Source of the DNA: Escarpia spicata | Lineage: Eukaryota; Annelida; Polychaeta; Sabellida; Siboglinidae | Direction of reading: 5' to 3' | Length of the DNA: 64,000 nt | Assembly: GCA_963995525.1 (NCBI GenBank) | Contig: OZ023209.1 | Location: 9,964,152-10,028,151, forward strand | Shown here: positions 1-12,705 of the stretch, in pieces | Layout: each line of letters opens with the position of its first letter | Position numbering within the stretch: position 1 is the first letter of the stretch | Position numbers and translations under genes: made by a program | Notes under the pieces: generated by a model | What the model was told of the DNA's origin: nothing | Seen by the model: the letters and a program-made list of their open reading frames with translations, nothing else | Database searches by the model: none

Positions 1-60
1 TGCGTGCGTGCGTGCGTGTGTGTGTGTGTGTGAGAGAGAGAGAGTGTGTGCGCGCATGTT
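1..60. repeat. TGCG/TG/AG simple repeat
   Basis: The window opens in a compound microsatellite of TGCG, TG, AG and TG tracts. Nothing coding is visible from here to the first exon at 314. Confidence 0.9.
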
Positions 61-313
61 TTCGTTACTATTGTCACGTTGTGTTGCAATATATGTTCAT
101 TGTTGATCTTTATAGGGCTTACTGTCAATACCAACTTCCAATTTCAATATCACAAATATCGCCATTACACGTATACAGTAAGTAATCGTAAACATCGAAA
201 ATAAATCTGTACTGAAATGATTGACATTGGCAATAATAATTATTGAATGAAATACCATTTGGCAAGAACACAGTAACACACGAAATCAGCACCGGCACAC
301 TGTGTTTGGGCAG

Positions 314-3300
314 GCGCTCTGCTGCTGAAGATGATCAAAGACATGAGCCTCAGCGCGGCCGGCCAGCTCAACGGCAGGAGGATGTTCATGTACTCGGCGG
401 TAAGAACTCGCTCAAACCAGTGCGGACATGATGTTATTGATGACGATAATGGTAATGAAGAGTAATGCTGCGTTCCAATGGACTTGTTTGTATCGTAAAC
501 ACGACTTGATGGTGGTGGTGGTGACGATGGTGATGATGATGGTGATGATTGAGTGGGGTACCACAGGGATCAGTACTAGGACCTATATTATTCTTAATAT
601 ATATCAACGATTTGGATGATGAAATAACAAGCAAGGTGTTGAAATTTGCGGATGATACAAAAGTGTTTAGAAGGATTAAAAGTGATGGAGATAGACAGCA
701 TTCACAAGACGATCTTGACAGGTTGATCAAATGGTCTGAAAAGTGGCAAATGCTGTTCAATTTTGGGAAATGTAGTATACAATGGGAGGTACTGTATTAG
801 GTACTACTGTAAAAGAAAAGGACTTAGGGTTAACCATTAGTGCTGATATGAAGGTTTCAGAACAGTGCGGAATTGCAGCTTCAAAGGGAAATCAAATCCT
901 TGGATTAATTAGGCGAAACATAACGTATAAGGAAAAAGAGCTAATAATACCGCTGTACAAAACAATAGTGAGGCCTCATTTAGAATATTGTATTCAAGCG
1001 TGGAGGTTTTTTCTCAGTTAAGAAAGATAGGACTAGAGGACATGAAGTTACATTAGCAAAGGAGCAGTGTAGATTAGATATAAGAAAGTTCTCATTTTCA
1101 CAAAAGAATGTAAATGAATGGAACAGATTATCTGCTGATTGTGTAGGTGCTAGTAGCGTGAATATGTTTAAAAATAAAATCGACACATACCTATGAAGGG
1201 CGGGATACACATAGATAAAAGGGTCGGACTCTCGATAAGCCAAAGGGCTTCCTTGTCCACCTGCCACCTAGTGTTAATTCTCTTGGTGGCAATCTTGTTA
1301 AATCTTGTTAAATGATTATGGTGATGGTAATGATGATTATATTATTTTCCCATTTTCTGTCGTTCATTAAGGAGTTGTGGGCATTCAAAAGGCAGAAGTG
1401 ATGACACATTCCTAAATACAAAGGGCATATAAGTACTCCTTAACGGGAACAACTTTGAAATCACCATGCTGGCCTGTACGTTTTTTATACACCTTTGTAT
1501 GTAAAGAACATCGGATATAGGAACAGTTTGTCCAAGTCTCGACGTGTTTCTTATAGCCAAAGCCTAATTCATACGTATATTCCGCAACTGCTTAGCTACA
1601 AAGGTGAACATTCGTTATTTTCACTTGACCCTGCAGCATGATACTAACGTGATGGCACTGCTGGCGACCATGAACCTCTTCTCCGGCCGTCCCATGCCTT
1701 ACTCCGCCGCCGTCATCGTCGAGTTACACAGCGTCAACGACACGCATCACGTCAACGTCTGGCTGCGCAATGCATCACGGGACGGACTGCACCAACTCAC
1801 CTTACCGGGTATGTTTGATAGCCGCATTCAGTGTGTCCTTTGTTACAGAGGATGATAAGGAAATATAATTAAACAGGGCTCGACGAAAGAAGTAGCCAAT
1901 CTTGTTTTGAAGTAGCCAAGGCTGTTTACCCTTGGGCATGGAAGAATGAAACGCTAAACAAATTACATAGGGGTCAGTGGCGCAGCAAGGGTTGTGGGGT
2001 AAGACCACATTAATGATTCGTCCGACATTACCCCGTTAAAGAGTGCCCTTGAAAATATAGTTTTGGTGTGGTGATGTGTGAATTTGTTTTGAGCACTTTG
2101 ACATGGGACATTTGTTTCCAGTGAATACTGAATGTATTACTGCATTAGATCGTTCACGAGGTAAATATACGCTAGTCGCTCGCGGAAATGCAGGAAATTA
2201 AGGAAACGTTATAATGTTAAAATGTAAAATCTAATGAAGTCTTAACTCTTTTCGGAATCTGGGTGGAAAACATAGTTTGGTGCGCCCCCTAACACATATT
2301 TTAAGCATACATGTTTCTTCTCCGAGCAAATTGGACCGGTCGATCATGCTACCGGTTGATAATTACTTTCACGTGATGGTGCATACAATAACGTTTGTTT
2401 TATGTAATACATTTAGTTTTGCAAAAAACTATGAACGCCAAAAGTAATGTTAATTTTTATTCAATATGAAATGTGAACTGTTCATGGTAAAATCAACAAT
2501 AAATCGCACGCAAACAATTTATATAAACACAATTTTACAAACAAAAATAAGTATGCGCACCGAACGAAAACTTCACACCAAGAGTGCTTCTCACGCTTTG
2601 ATTGCCGTAAACTGACGAATTACTTACTCGAGATGCATTTATTCTACAGTCATCCTCTTTATGCCGAGGAGGGCAGTCACAAAGGCGATCTGTTTACTTT
2701 TTTGCAGATCTTTTTCTTCTCTTCTCGTTGCTCCTTTGCAGGGTGGATCCACGTCACTCAGCAGCTTATTCTGTTTTTCTTGTTATTTCCCTCCATCTCT
2801 GTCTGTTGTCCTCAATGACCTTCAATTTTGTTCACACCTGCCTTCCTAAGGGCCCGTTTCATGGTCTCTTTCCATCTCAGTTTTGGTCTTCGTCGTTTGC
2901 CACCCTCTTCTGCATTCCATGCTCGTTATTCCATGCTCGTTTTGACAGTCTGTCTTCGCCAATTCTTTGCACGTGTCCTGCCCATCTCATTCTGTTCTGA
3001 CTACTTTCGTCTTCTGGTGTTTTTGATGTCAATCTCTTCTCTTAGTTCCATTATCTTCCTTCTATCTTCTCGTGTTACTCAACATATATTATTTGGGCCC
3101 AGTTGTAGATGCTTCCAGGTACGGAAGGATTAACACCAACTTACTGAACGTCTTGCAGGTTGCGAAGCCAACTGTCCGCTGCCACGATTCATTAAGTTGA
3201 CGGAGGACACGGTACTTCCCGGAGTGACCACTTGTAGCATCTTCAACCTCTTCCCCGTCCGGCAGCGTGAGTCGCCACACTACACTTAGACACGTATCCT

Positions 3301-4430
3301 CTGCTGCCCAAACAAAACTTGTATTCACATTATCAAAAGCCTTTTCAGAGTTAGCATAGAGGGTCTAAGTTCCCAACGTCGTCGTCATCTAAGGCATATA
3401 TATATATCGACTTTGGTTGACGTGATTATACTCAATGTGTAGACATTTTAATTATGTGATATATAGCGCCTGAGCGCACGACCATATCAAACAGTAATCA
3501 TTAGGCGTTATAGTTATTCCATGCGTACGTGACGAATTAGGGTAGAATTGCAATTTAAAACGCATTTGGACTATTGATTGTACCGCGACACAACCTTGAG
3601 CAGTACGGCCGTCGCGTTGGAATGCGTTACCGGAAGATCTACGACTGATACAGTGCATGGACACATTTAAAGCTCGTCTTAAACACACTACTTTAAAATT
3701 GTTAGTCGTCATATTTTTATACTTCAGTCGTCATACCCCATATTTATTTTATTTGAAATTTGAATTGAAACTAATAATGTGTTATTGTAGTTATTTATTA
3801 ATTAACTAATATATATTTATCTCGCAATTTACTATATAGTTGTTTTATATATATATATATATTTATTTACCGTTTTACTACTGATGATACATAATATAAT
3901 TTACATCAATGTCATCTTTGATTTAGTTTCTCTAGTTCAGTTTTATATAACAAAGCCTTAGCTATACGTATTTGTATGTTTTACTTGTATTATTATTATA
4001 TTTATTTCTTATAATTTCTAACGACTATTGTCAACTAACACTACTGAACAGAGTTCTACTTTGGAATTTAGTGTCTAAATAAAGTTATTATTATTTATCT
4101 TGAGGTATTTTTACGAAAGACATATAGGTTAAAATGATTTTAATGTAACGGGGAGAAAATGCGTTTGCCCATGGTAACCTTAATAGTTTAAGGACCAGCC
4201 ACCAACAAGTTACATTAACTATTTAATACTTCCCTGTTCCAGTGGCCACCGTCCTTGCTATATCGCTGTCCACCGGTTTCGTCACTCTTCTGTGTCTGTT
4301 CGCCGTGACGTCATGCTGTTGCCCCAGACGGCGACTACTTCCGCCCAAGAGATACCGGAAGATGTTCAGCGAAGTAGTTCCTGAGCAAGTGCCAATGATC
4401 GGCTCGCTGGGCTCTGACTGTGACGACTAG
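314..4430 (+). CDS. Membrane-anchored histidine acid phosphatase, last four exons (5' part outside window)
   Basis: Four exons join in frame with GT-AG borders: 314-399, 1637-1808, 3159-3266 and 4243-4430. Exon 314-399 reads (G)ALLLKMIKDM...MFMYSA. The next begins HDTNVMALLATMNLFSG, which contains the C-terminal catalytic HD motif of histidine acid phosphatases of the lysosomal/prostatic type, and continues to HQLTLPG. The third supplies the CEANCPLPRFIKL segment that follows LTLPG in this family. The fourth encodes one hydrophobic membrane segment (about ATVLAISLSTGFVTLLCLF), a CCCPRRR juxtamembrane stretch and a short acidic tail ending SDCDD before TAG. The predicted role is hydrolysis of phosphomonoesters in the lysosome or at the surface, with the catalytic domain lumenal and a single C-terminal anchor. 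This layout matches the ACP2/ACP4 type rather than a soluble enzyme. The N-terminal RHG motif must lie upstream of the window. Introns carry LINE debris of both orientations. The gene is convergent with the one at 6702-8372. Confidence 0.85.
486..560. repeat. GATGGT-type trinucleotide repeat
   Basis: A run of GTG/GAT/GGT triplets lies in the phosphatase intron, directly at the 5' edge of a truncated LINE. The ORFs through it are low-complexity and not genes. Confidence 0.8.
546..1311 (+). mobile_element. 5'-truncated LINE copy in phosphatase intron
   Basis: The translation gives reverse-transcriptase motifs VPQGSVLGPILFLIYINDLDD and FADDTKVFRRIKSD, then the C-terminal KEKDLGLTISADMK region. 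It is nearly identical at the DNA level to the longer copy at 8490-10480 and ends in the same 3' tail, two tandem copies of aatcttgtta. Compared with that copy, a few dozen bases are missing after the GKC motif (about 770) and a larger piece is missing after QAWR (about 1005), so it is dead. It belongs to a CR1/Rex-like LINE group, by my recognition of the RT type only. It lies in the intron between exons 314-399 and 1637-1808. Confidence 0.85.
2640..3080 (-). mobile_element. Decayed LINE C-terminal remnant
   Basis: On the minus strand a broken frame contains MGWAGHVQRIGEDRLSKRAWN, then DNRQRWREITRKTE. This is the end of many non-LTR ORF2 proteins ('RWAGHV.RM...', 'DR..WR'). Stops and frameshifts interrupt it. 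It lies in the intron upstream of phosphatase exon 3159-3266. The C/T-rich plus-strand ORFs here are shadows. Confidence 0.6.
3450..4100 (+). mobile_element. LINE 3'-end remnant with TTA tail
   Basis: Around 3600-3700 a plus-strand frame reads RWNALPEDLRLIQCMDTFKARLK, the typical last segment of LINE ORF2 (W.SLP..LR....TFK..LK). An AT-rich 3' region follows and ends in an AATAAAGTTATTATTATT tail at about 4077-4097. It sits in the last intron of the phosphatase gene. Both edges are approximate. Confidence 0.55.
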
Positions 4431-6701
4431 ACTGAGTACTTCAGTTTGAGAAAAAACTAGACTCAATTATTTTTGAGAGTTTGAATCTCAGTCTATCAGT
4501 GAGGTGTGCTTAACGGCGACGCGGAACCACGTGGTTTGTGACGTCAGTCGCAGAACATCGCATGTCTTGTTGCTCAAGGAAATTTGACTTATTGTGTTTA
4601 AATGTGCACAGGACACGGACTTGAATCTCAACCTTTCGATGCCATACGAGATAAACCCGGTTACTGCATCAATAATGTGTGCGATTAAGGTAGCAAAATA
4701 ACCACCCTAAGCCTTAGATGTAGTACGGGAAAGGATGCAGGGACGTGTCCTGTATTTGTTAGAACTGTGTAACGTCATTGATTTAGTGTGTACAGTGAAA
4801 CGTCGCTGTTGAGGTCACTCTCTGAACTGGGTATAGCTGACTTGAATGGCGAAGTAATCGTATTGCAGAGACTACTTTCCTACACCTCTTTTACATAAAT
4901 AAGTACTATCCGCGAGCGAGCTGTGTTACCGAGGTGACCGTCAAGCGAGGTTCGAGGGTACTTTTGATAGTCACTTAACATTGTCTAAGACTGTCTATGG
5001 TGGCCTCTGATTTGTCTACTTCTTTCCTTGGTTCCTTGTGCGATGGAGGCGACATCACTTTTTTGTTTTGCCCTTTCAATTAATCATCTTCAGGTATTGC
5101 GTTCTTCTGTTACTCTCGCCCACTCTCGGCTTTTCTCGCGTGTCCTTTCGAGATCCAATCAACACTATCTCCTCTCAATCTTAATTTAATTTCGATCTTC
5201 CTCTTCTCCTTATATCACCTTGATTTCCAAGCTCTGTCTGTCAGTCACTCCTAATTCATTACGTAAAGTGTCTTCCAATTATAGCATGTTATAATTAATT
5301 CGGAAATTAGTTAGTGCGCATCAGTTATTATGTTCGGAAAATATATAATATATTCAACATTTGATTTACAGCCTTGTCGCATTTCATGTATATGCAGCAC
5401 TCGAACTCGGAGTCGACGGTAAAGTGTGACCAAATATTGAAATATACTGCAGTGCCTTAACTGAACTTACAGAAGGATGGGTGCAGCTTGGTGTGCGAGC
5501 TAGTTAGTTTCCGCGAGACAAGCATTTTGTACTGTTCAAAACCACTGTCCGCAGTTCATTACCAGATGGCGCCACCAGCATTGACGTCACTTGGTTCAAC
5601 TAACCCAGATGGACGCCATTGTTGCGAGATAATTGAAAGTTACATCTGTTTGTATAATGTTAACCTTCTCTAATACTGTTCCTTTTGTGATGCATGAATT
5701 GTTAACACAAATGGTGGAACTTCACTTAATAAATAACTGTATTTTGTGTAAAGACATCTTTTAACTTTAATGTGGCGGCATAAGCCACCCACTGTCACAT
5801 TCGGTATACAGTGTTGTAACATATTTATAACGTACTAATGAAATTGGCAAATGAAATATAATGATGCACTACCTGTGAAATACCACAATATCGATAAATG
5901 CAATACAACACAATCTGCTTCGTTAACAGTAGGTACCTCCAGACTCCTAGCACTGATAGAGTTGGGTACATATGTACATCTTGCTATATGATGGATGTTA
6001 CGTGCTACCGTAACGTAAGAACAACTATAATGAATATATATGACAAGTGCCACGTTATGAACTGCATTGTTTGTGTGTTTGTTTACTTTTGCTACAACCT
6101 ACGCTAGCACAATTTTGTTACATGCGTACATACGTCAATCTGCCTTAAATATTTTAAGTTACAAAGTGCCACGTTTAATGTGACTGCTACCTGTCGCTTT
6201 TTGATAATACATTACACTATAAACTAATAAATTTCGTCATGTGTTGCGGTTTGCATATTAAATCATGTTGAATTAACTTGCAAAGTGATTCCTATGCTAA
6301 CAGACATGCGCAGTTAATTTACTTGTAAATCATGTTACAACCTTCATGCAATGGTAGCCTTTCAATCGTCACTTTCAGTACTCGCATCTGGCTTCCCCGG
6401 AAACGTAACAGCAGTGGACAACTATTGCGCTCTTTCAATTTACTAACTGATGCTGTATAAAACTGTCATTTATGTGGCATTATTCGTGGCCCAGCACTTA
6501 TGGACAACACTCAATCAGCGGGCAGCACGGTTTGTTTTTCTTTCTACGTTTTCTCATTGTGAACTATTTTACAAAAACGACCAGTGAAAACTGCCCACGA
6601 CCTCACGGTTCAGACCAACCCGTTCCTTGGGCAGCGACAGCCCATAGGGTATCAGCGGCCCTCGCAGCACACACGTGCAGCTGTCAGAAAGTGAACACGT
6701 G
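4431..6701. other. 3' intergenic region between convergent genes
   Basis: This follows the phosphatase stop codon and precedes the end of the membrane-protein gene on the other strand. I see no exon with family similarity. The short ORFs at 5488, 5835 and 5898 have no recognisable content. A candidate polyadenylation motif (AATAAA in 'cttaataaataac') lies near 5730 and could serve the phosphatase gene. The 5000-5220 stretch is CT-rich and may be old LINE sequence on the minus strand. Confidence 0.4.
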
Positions 6702-8372
6702 TCACGCGACTGTCTGGAGGCGCCCTCTGGTGATCTCGGCGGGGTTGGAGAGTTTGCGGCGGCTGACGAGACAGTTGATGGGCGCCTCGGCGTCGAGTTC
6801 TTGCACCAGGTACAGTGTCTTGGAGAACGATCTTGTCCTTCTGCCGTGAACACAACGATCACTGTGGTGTATTAGTGTATATGTCAGTAGTATGTAATAG
6901 GTAACTCAATACACTGTCTATTTGATGCATGTTATCGTAGTCGATCCGAGACATTTCACGTATTATTGAATTTGCACAAAACCAATTTTGCTTAGCCCCC
7001 GCAACGAACCACATTCATTACTAACCAGATGCGGCGTTGTGTAGAACCTAGGCCCGGTGAAACTGGACGCATTTGTTGTTATTTAAAACTATCTTTTTAA
7101 TTAATCAGTACTTATTTAAATGAATTGGCATAAATTTGTTTTGTAAGTTGACATTTATTTTTCATGCCATCACAAGGAACTTAGCTTGTGCCGTCACTTA
7201 CTGGATGATTACTGTTACCAGAATGTGAACACCTGACGAGAAGTCGGTGCCCTGTAATCCGCTGTGTGTCGTGCATGTCTTACCTGCACATGTAGTAGAG
7301 ACCGAGTAACACAGATACACACGTGAAGCCGCCAATCACCCCCATCGCAATATAGAATGTGATATCTGGAAAGAAGATCCGTCAAATTAACAAATGAAAA
7401 CTAATTTGCCAGAATTAAAATGTAAAGTGCCTCATAGGAATCTACATTACTTCATCGGTGCGCGCATTGCGACAACTTTGAGTAATGTTGCAGTGAAGTC
7501 ATGCTAGAGTACCGCACCACATATCCGGGACCAGCCCGTTCATATAGAACGTGCATGGAATCATTGAAAATGTTTAAGAAACGAGTTTTAAGGAGAGTCT
7601 TGAAACTAGTTAGAGTGACAATATGATGACCTACCTTCAGAGGGAGCGCGCTTGCCCTCTCTGCCGGTGTCCGGCATGCCAGTGGTGTAGACGTCGACAA
7701 GGAACGCTGCCCATGCATCTTCCACTGCATTGCCACCAGGGATACCAGCGGAACCGGAAGTATGCATCTTCACGTCGCTTCCGCCGGAAGAGGAAGTGCT
7801 TATCCTGGTGATCGCCGTCGTGTCACTGACGGCGTCTGCAGGAAGATGCAGCAGACGTTTTGTTTGAATTTTATTTATTTGGCAGAAGGAGCACAACAGA
7901 TTGTAGTAAGGCGAGATTGTCTGCGCCTGCAGCAGACACGGCAACTGACGATCGTTATAATGATGATGATTAATTAAGATGATGATGATTTTGCTGATGG
8001 TGATGATGATAATAATAATGGTGGTGGTGGTGATTGTGGTGATGATGATGATAGTGATGACGATGACGACGACGATCATGATGGATATATCCGTGATACT
8101 ATCAACAACCGCCACCACATGAATAGGTACATTGGTAAGTAAGTGGTCGATGAGTGAATGGATGGATGGATGGACGGATGGACAGATGGACAGATGGACG
8201 GAACAAACAGACAAAATGGCTCTTAAGATAACATCTTACATTGTTCTTTTCCCCTCGGCCTTAGAGCGTGACTGTCGGGCACGTAGCCGAGAGGGCCTTG
8301 GTTGGCGAAGGTGACGACAGCGAGCAGCTCTACCAGGAACATACACACCGTTACAGAGGCCAGGTGAGACAT
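6702..8372 (-). CDS. Novel single-pass type I membrane protein, four exons, 184 aa
   Basis: I do not recognise this protein. Four minus-strand exons join in frame with GT-AG borders: 8372-8240 (phase 1), 7835-7635 (phase 1), 7365-7284 (phase 2) and 6840-6702, ending in TGA. The start ATG at 8372 is chosen because MSHLASVTVCMFLVELLAVV is a good signal peptide. Residues about 27-112 form an ectodomain rich in Ser, Thr and Gly (for example RISTSSSGGSD) with no cysteines visible, ending in a basic REGKR site just before the membrane. Exon 3 encodes exactly one membrane helix (about residues 115-137, YIAMGVIGGFTCVSVLLGL). The last exon gives a roughly 46-residue cytoplasmic tail (RRTRSFSKTLYLVQELDAEA..., ending GRLQTVA). 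Placement of the signal peptide and helix on separate exons, with all phases matching, is strong evidence for a real gene. Function is unknown; a surface receptor, adhesion or shed-ligand precursor would all fit. A 5' UTR splice acceptor may lie near 8430. Confidence 0.72.
7965..8205. repeat. GAT/GGT triplet and GGAT tetramer repeats
   Basis: Compound microsatellites (GATGAT, AATAAT, GGTGGT, then GGAT/GGAC) lie inside intron 1 of the membrane-protein gene. The 202-residue minus-strand ORF reading through this repeat is an artefact that partly overlaps the true second exon. Confidence 0.85.
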
Positions 8373-8489
8373 CCTCTTATGCTTGGCTAGATCACGTGTA
8401 TGTTCAGACGCGGCTGTCTTTCCTAGAATAACATAAACTACTTTACTGCAAAGTAAGTTATCTACGTTATATTTAGATATCATCAATTG

Positions 8490-10480
8490 CCAAAACAAAC
8501 GGTCTAAAAAGAAATACTTATCGAAAGAAGCCATTAACAAAATTAAGTATAAACAAATGATGTGGAAGTCATATAGATGTACTGGAAATGATGAAGACTA
8601 CAACAGTTATAAAGAAGCACTTAACCAAGCTACAGCTGAAATTATAAATTCAAAAAGAAGCTATGAACAACAATTAGCTAGTAATAAAAAACATGACAGC
8701 AAGAGTTTTTATGCGTATGTTTGAAGCAAACAGAAAGTTCAAGATACGGTCGGTCCTCTAGAAGATAGTGCTGGAAATATAATATCAGAGGGATTCTTAA
8801 CGGCAGAAGAACTGAATGAGTACTTTAGTTCAGTGTTTACCAGGGAAGATATTAGTTCACTGCCAGTATCAGAGGCTAAGTTCAAGGGGGCAGATTCAGA
8901 CTATTTAGGACAATTAATTGTAACCCCGGAAATAGTAGCTAAGAAAATAAGGGCTATGAAGAATAATAAATTACCTGGAGTGGATGGTATTCCACCCAAA
9001 CTACTATTGGAAATTGTAAAAGTGGAGTGGTTCCTTTAGAATGGAAAGAAGCAAACATTATACCGTTATTCAAAAAAGTTTCGAGAAACAATTCAGAGAA
9101 CTATAGACCAGTGAGTTTAACATCAGTGATTTGTAAATTATTAGAAAGACTAATTAAAGATCACATGGTGGATTTTCTTGTTAAACAAAACTTGATAAAC
9201 CCATCTCAACATGTTTTTTTTTAAAGCGAGGTCATGTTTAACAAATATGTTATGTTTTTTGGAAGACATCACTAAGTGGGTAGATGAGGGATCACCAGTA
9301 GATATCGTCTACTTAGATTTTCAAAAAGCTTTCGACAAAGTACCACATCAAAGATTACTGCTTAAACTAAAGGCCCATGGCATAGGAAATGGTATAATAA
9401 ACTGGATAGAACAATGGCTGATTGACAGAAGACAACGTGTAGTAGTTGATGGGGAGGCTCCAAACTGGAAATCTGCATTGAGTGCGGTACCACAGGGATC
9501 AGTATTGGGACCTATATTATTCTTAATATATATCAACGATTTGGATGATGAAATAACAAGCAAGGTGTTGAAATTTGCGGATGATACAAAAGTGTTTAGA
9601 AGGATTAAAAGTGATGGAGATAGACAGCATTTACAAGATGATCTTGACAGGTTGATCAAATGGTCTGAAAAGTGGCAAATGCTGTTCAATTTTGGGAAAT
9701 GTAAATGCCTCCACACAGGACATGGGAACGAAGAGGTAGAATATACAAAGGGGGGGGTACTATACTAAGTACTACTGTAAAAGAAAAGGACTTAGGGTTA
9801 ACCATTAGTGCTGATATGAAGATTTCAGAGCAGTGCGGAATTGCAGCTTCAAAGGGAAATCAAATCCTTGGATTAATTAGGAGAAACATAACGTATAAGG
9901 AAAAAGAGCTAATAATACCGCTGTACAAAACAATAGTTAGGGCTCATTTAGAATATTGTATTCAAGCGTGGAGGCCATATCGCAGGAAGGACATCGATAT
10001 GCTAGAAAGAGTGCAGAGGAGAGCAACTAAAATGATACCAAAACTGAGTGATCTTAGTTACGAAATACGCCTAAAAAATGCGGTTTAACAACACTAGAGA
10101 CCAGGAGATTGAGAGGAGATCAGATAGAAGTGTTTAAAATAGTGAAGGGTTATGAAAATATTGATAGAAATATTTTTTCTCAGTTAAGAAAGATAGAAGG
10201 ACTAGAGGACATGAATTTACATTAGCAAAGGAGCCGAGTAGATTGGATATAAGAAAGTTTTCATTTTCACAAAGGACTGTAAATGAATGGAACAGATTAC
10301 CTGCTGATTGTGTGGGTGCTAGTAGCGTGAATATGTTTAAAAATAAAATCGACACATACCTCAGACGGGCGGGATACACATAGATAAAAGGGTCGGACTC
10401 TCGATAAGCCAAAGGGCTTCCTTGTCCACCTGCCACCTAGAGTTAATTCTCTGGGTGGCAATCTTGTTAAATCTTGTTAA
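8490..10480 (+). mobile_element. LINE, 5'-truncated, with nearly complete RT
   Basis: Readable segments in order: KKKYLSKEAINKIKY (about 8500); the pre-RT LTAEELNEYFSSVFTRED; KNNKLPGVDGIPPK; NYRPVSLTSVICKLLE; VYLDFQKAFDKVPH; VPQGSVLGPILFLIYINDL; FADDTKVF; then QAWRPYRRKDIDMLERVQRRATKM and the C-terminal end. Several frameshifts and one deletion near 9018 (KLLLEIV to KVEWFL) inactivate it. A T8 run at about 9213-9220 adds another break. The 3' tail has two aatcttgtta units. It is the longer sister of the copy at 546-1311. It lies just upstream of the minus-strand gene starting at 8372. Confidence 0.9.
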
Positions 10481-11764
10481 ACCTATCATACCGATGTTTG
10501 ATTTTTGGTCAAATTAAATTATTTATACACACAGTACGTTCCAACATAAGTATATCGATTCTAACATATTATGTATTAACTGTTGTTTATGTATCACAAC
10601 AATATGTAACATTGTTTGTTTTTACATGCAAGTAACACATCACTGGTCAGTGTTTTCAATCTGACAAGAATGTTTCGAATCGAGTTTGAAAACACTGTCG
10701 AGTATTTTGAACGTCCTACACTAATATGTTTTTTCAAACACACACAACAATATAAACTAGTTCGAAATGCATTTGTTAGAACAACAACTGTTGACTCATT
10801 ATCGTTAATGTTTATGATACCCACCGTAAAGCCGAGTTCCTAGTTCCGATGCATTTCAAACGGACGAAGCAAGATGGCTGCCACGGGGACAAATGAAAGA
10901 GGACGCCGCCAGAGCCAACTGGCGAACGCCGCTCCTACAACGAGTAGGCTTCGTCACATTACTTCACTCGCTCATTGTGTATGGATTATCATCTCCAAAC
11001 ATTCATGGACAACAAAAGCAAACACAGACTTAGTGCCCGCATGCTAATGGTAATCCCTGGTGGATTAAACCAGCAACAACATAAGACGCGATTATGTTCG
11101 TTGAACAGACAATATGAACATATTCAACTGTATGAATGACTTTTGCCCCCAAAATAACCAGTTCAAATTTTTGTATTTATCAACTTGCTAGTTGTTAGTG
11201 GCGACAGAACAAAGGTTAAATTCTTATTAATCACACGGTAAATTTTCTCGGTAAACACTCGAACTAAACAAACACTTGTTTCGTGAATGAAACGACGCAG
11301 ATTGGCCAGTCAACGAGTATGCACATCTTTATATCACATGCTGGCATACAACACAAAGCCGAAATAGAATATTTATGATCGCTTTTCACACATTCGCATT
11401 TACCATTCGAAAAGCACTTCACACTATTTCATAAATATAAATCGTTTATACATTTAGCATACAATATTACACAATTTAAGCAGAATAACACAACGTCTAA
11501 TAATTGGCTTTTTTTTAGAACGTAACTACAATTTCGTGAAGAAATGTTCCCGATTTTCACCATGCTGTACAAAATATGTATCGTAGTGAAATGTCTCAAC
11601 AACTTTCGTACGGTTTTTCCAGAATCACAGTAGTGTAAGAAGAACGTGTATAAGACGAACGTGTATTAGCATTGTACGTTAGGGCCTCGTCCATAACATG
11701 TGTGTATTTTATACTACGCTATTGAGAGAGTCGGGGTATTTTTTCAAGTAAGCTATGTTTCACT

Positions 11765-11767
<3 letters not shown>

Positions 11768-11854
<87 letters not shown>

Positions 11855-11860
11855 CACACA
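11768..11860. repeat. (TA)n(TG)n(TA)n microsatellite
   Basis: A TG dinucleotide tract of about 30 units is flanked by TATATA on both sides. Confidence 0.95.
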
Positions 11861-12599
11861 CAAATCTTATATAAATGTGTCTACACTATCAGGGATAATA
11901 ATTAATAATTGACCTGTTAATATTCAAGATTCAGGTATTACGTGCAATGGCGATTTAAAAAAAATCCTAATTACGAAACGATGTTAGCTTCCTTGGGTGT
12001 AAGTCTTGTTAACTTCCTGGGGTGTTAGCAACACTCTTAGTTGAGACAGCAACAAAGAACAATGATCAATCGTTGCAATTTGTTTTGCGTGGAACAACCC
12101 TGGTTCATGAAAATCACCACAATCGCGGTAGAGCTAAACATTGGTGGTTCCAACAAAATCGCCTGAGTCTTTGTTGCCTCTTACTGGTCTTGATTGTATT
12201 GTGTTTAGATGCAATTAGCTTAATACTAATTGCACCGCTTCACCTTTTATTATAATCAACAGAACAAAGACATGCAACTAATGCCAACAACCGACGCAAT
12301 GTGTTTACTTGATCAACTAAAAAAAACATATGCTATTGAGACATGGGTACACTTTACATCAGCCCTTGCCTTCAAATGGTTCAGACCGGAGTTGTGTCAG
12401 TCTCGGGCAGGTACGGTATGATGTCAGACGAGCCACGTTATATAAGGGTTGCTCAAAACTCACGTGCCTCTGGAGAGTGACAGTCGTGCTGCGGAAAGCC
12501 CGTAGCTTCGTCGGTGGCTTAGTCTAGAGGCGCTTCAGCGTTACTTCCACGTTGGTTGTATTTTAAATACACAGTGTGCGCTTGTGTCATCCATATCGT

Positions 12600-12705
12600 T
12601 GATAAACATTCACACACGCACGCACACACACGCAAGCACGTACACTCTCTCTCACACACGCTCACACGCACACATACACAAACACACGCGCGCGCGCGCG
12701 CGTTT
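12600..12705. repeat. CA/CACG/CG microsatellite
   Basis: Imperfect CA repeat with CACG variants ends in a pure (CG)n run near 12687-12702, which is a potential Z-DNA stretch. ORFs through it are not coding. Confidence 0.85.

Noticed and set aside
7606..8214. 202-residue minus-strand ORF
   Set aside because: Its N-terminal two thirds are translated trinucleotide repeats. Only 7635-7835 is a real exon of the membrane-protein gene.
10873..11043. AAGATGGCTGCC start with a 57-codon frame
   Set aside because: Good start context but no similarity, no signal peptide and no convincing donor. Could equally be a YY1-like site.
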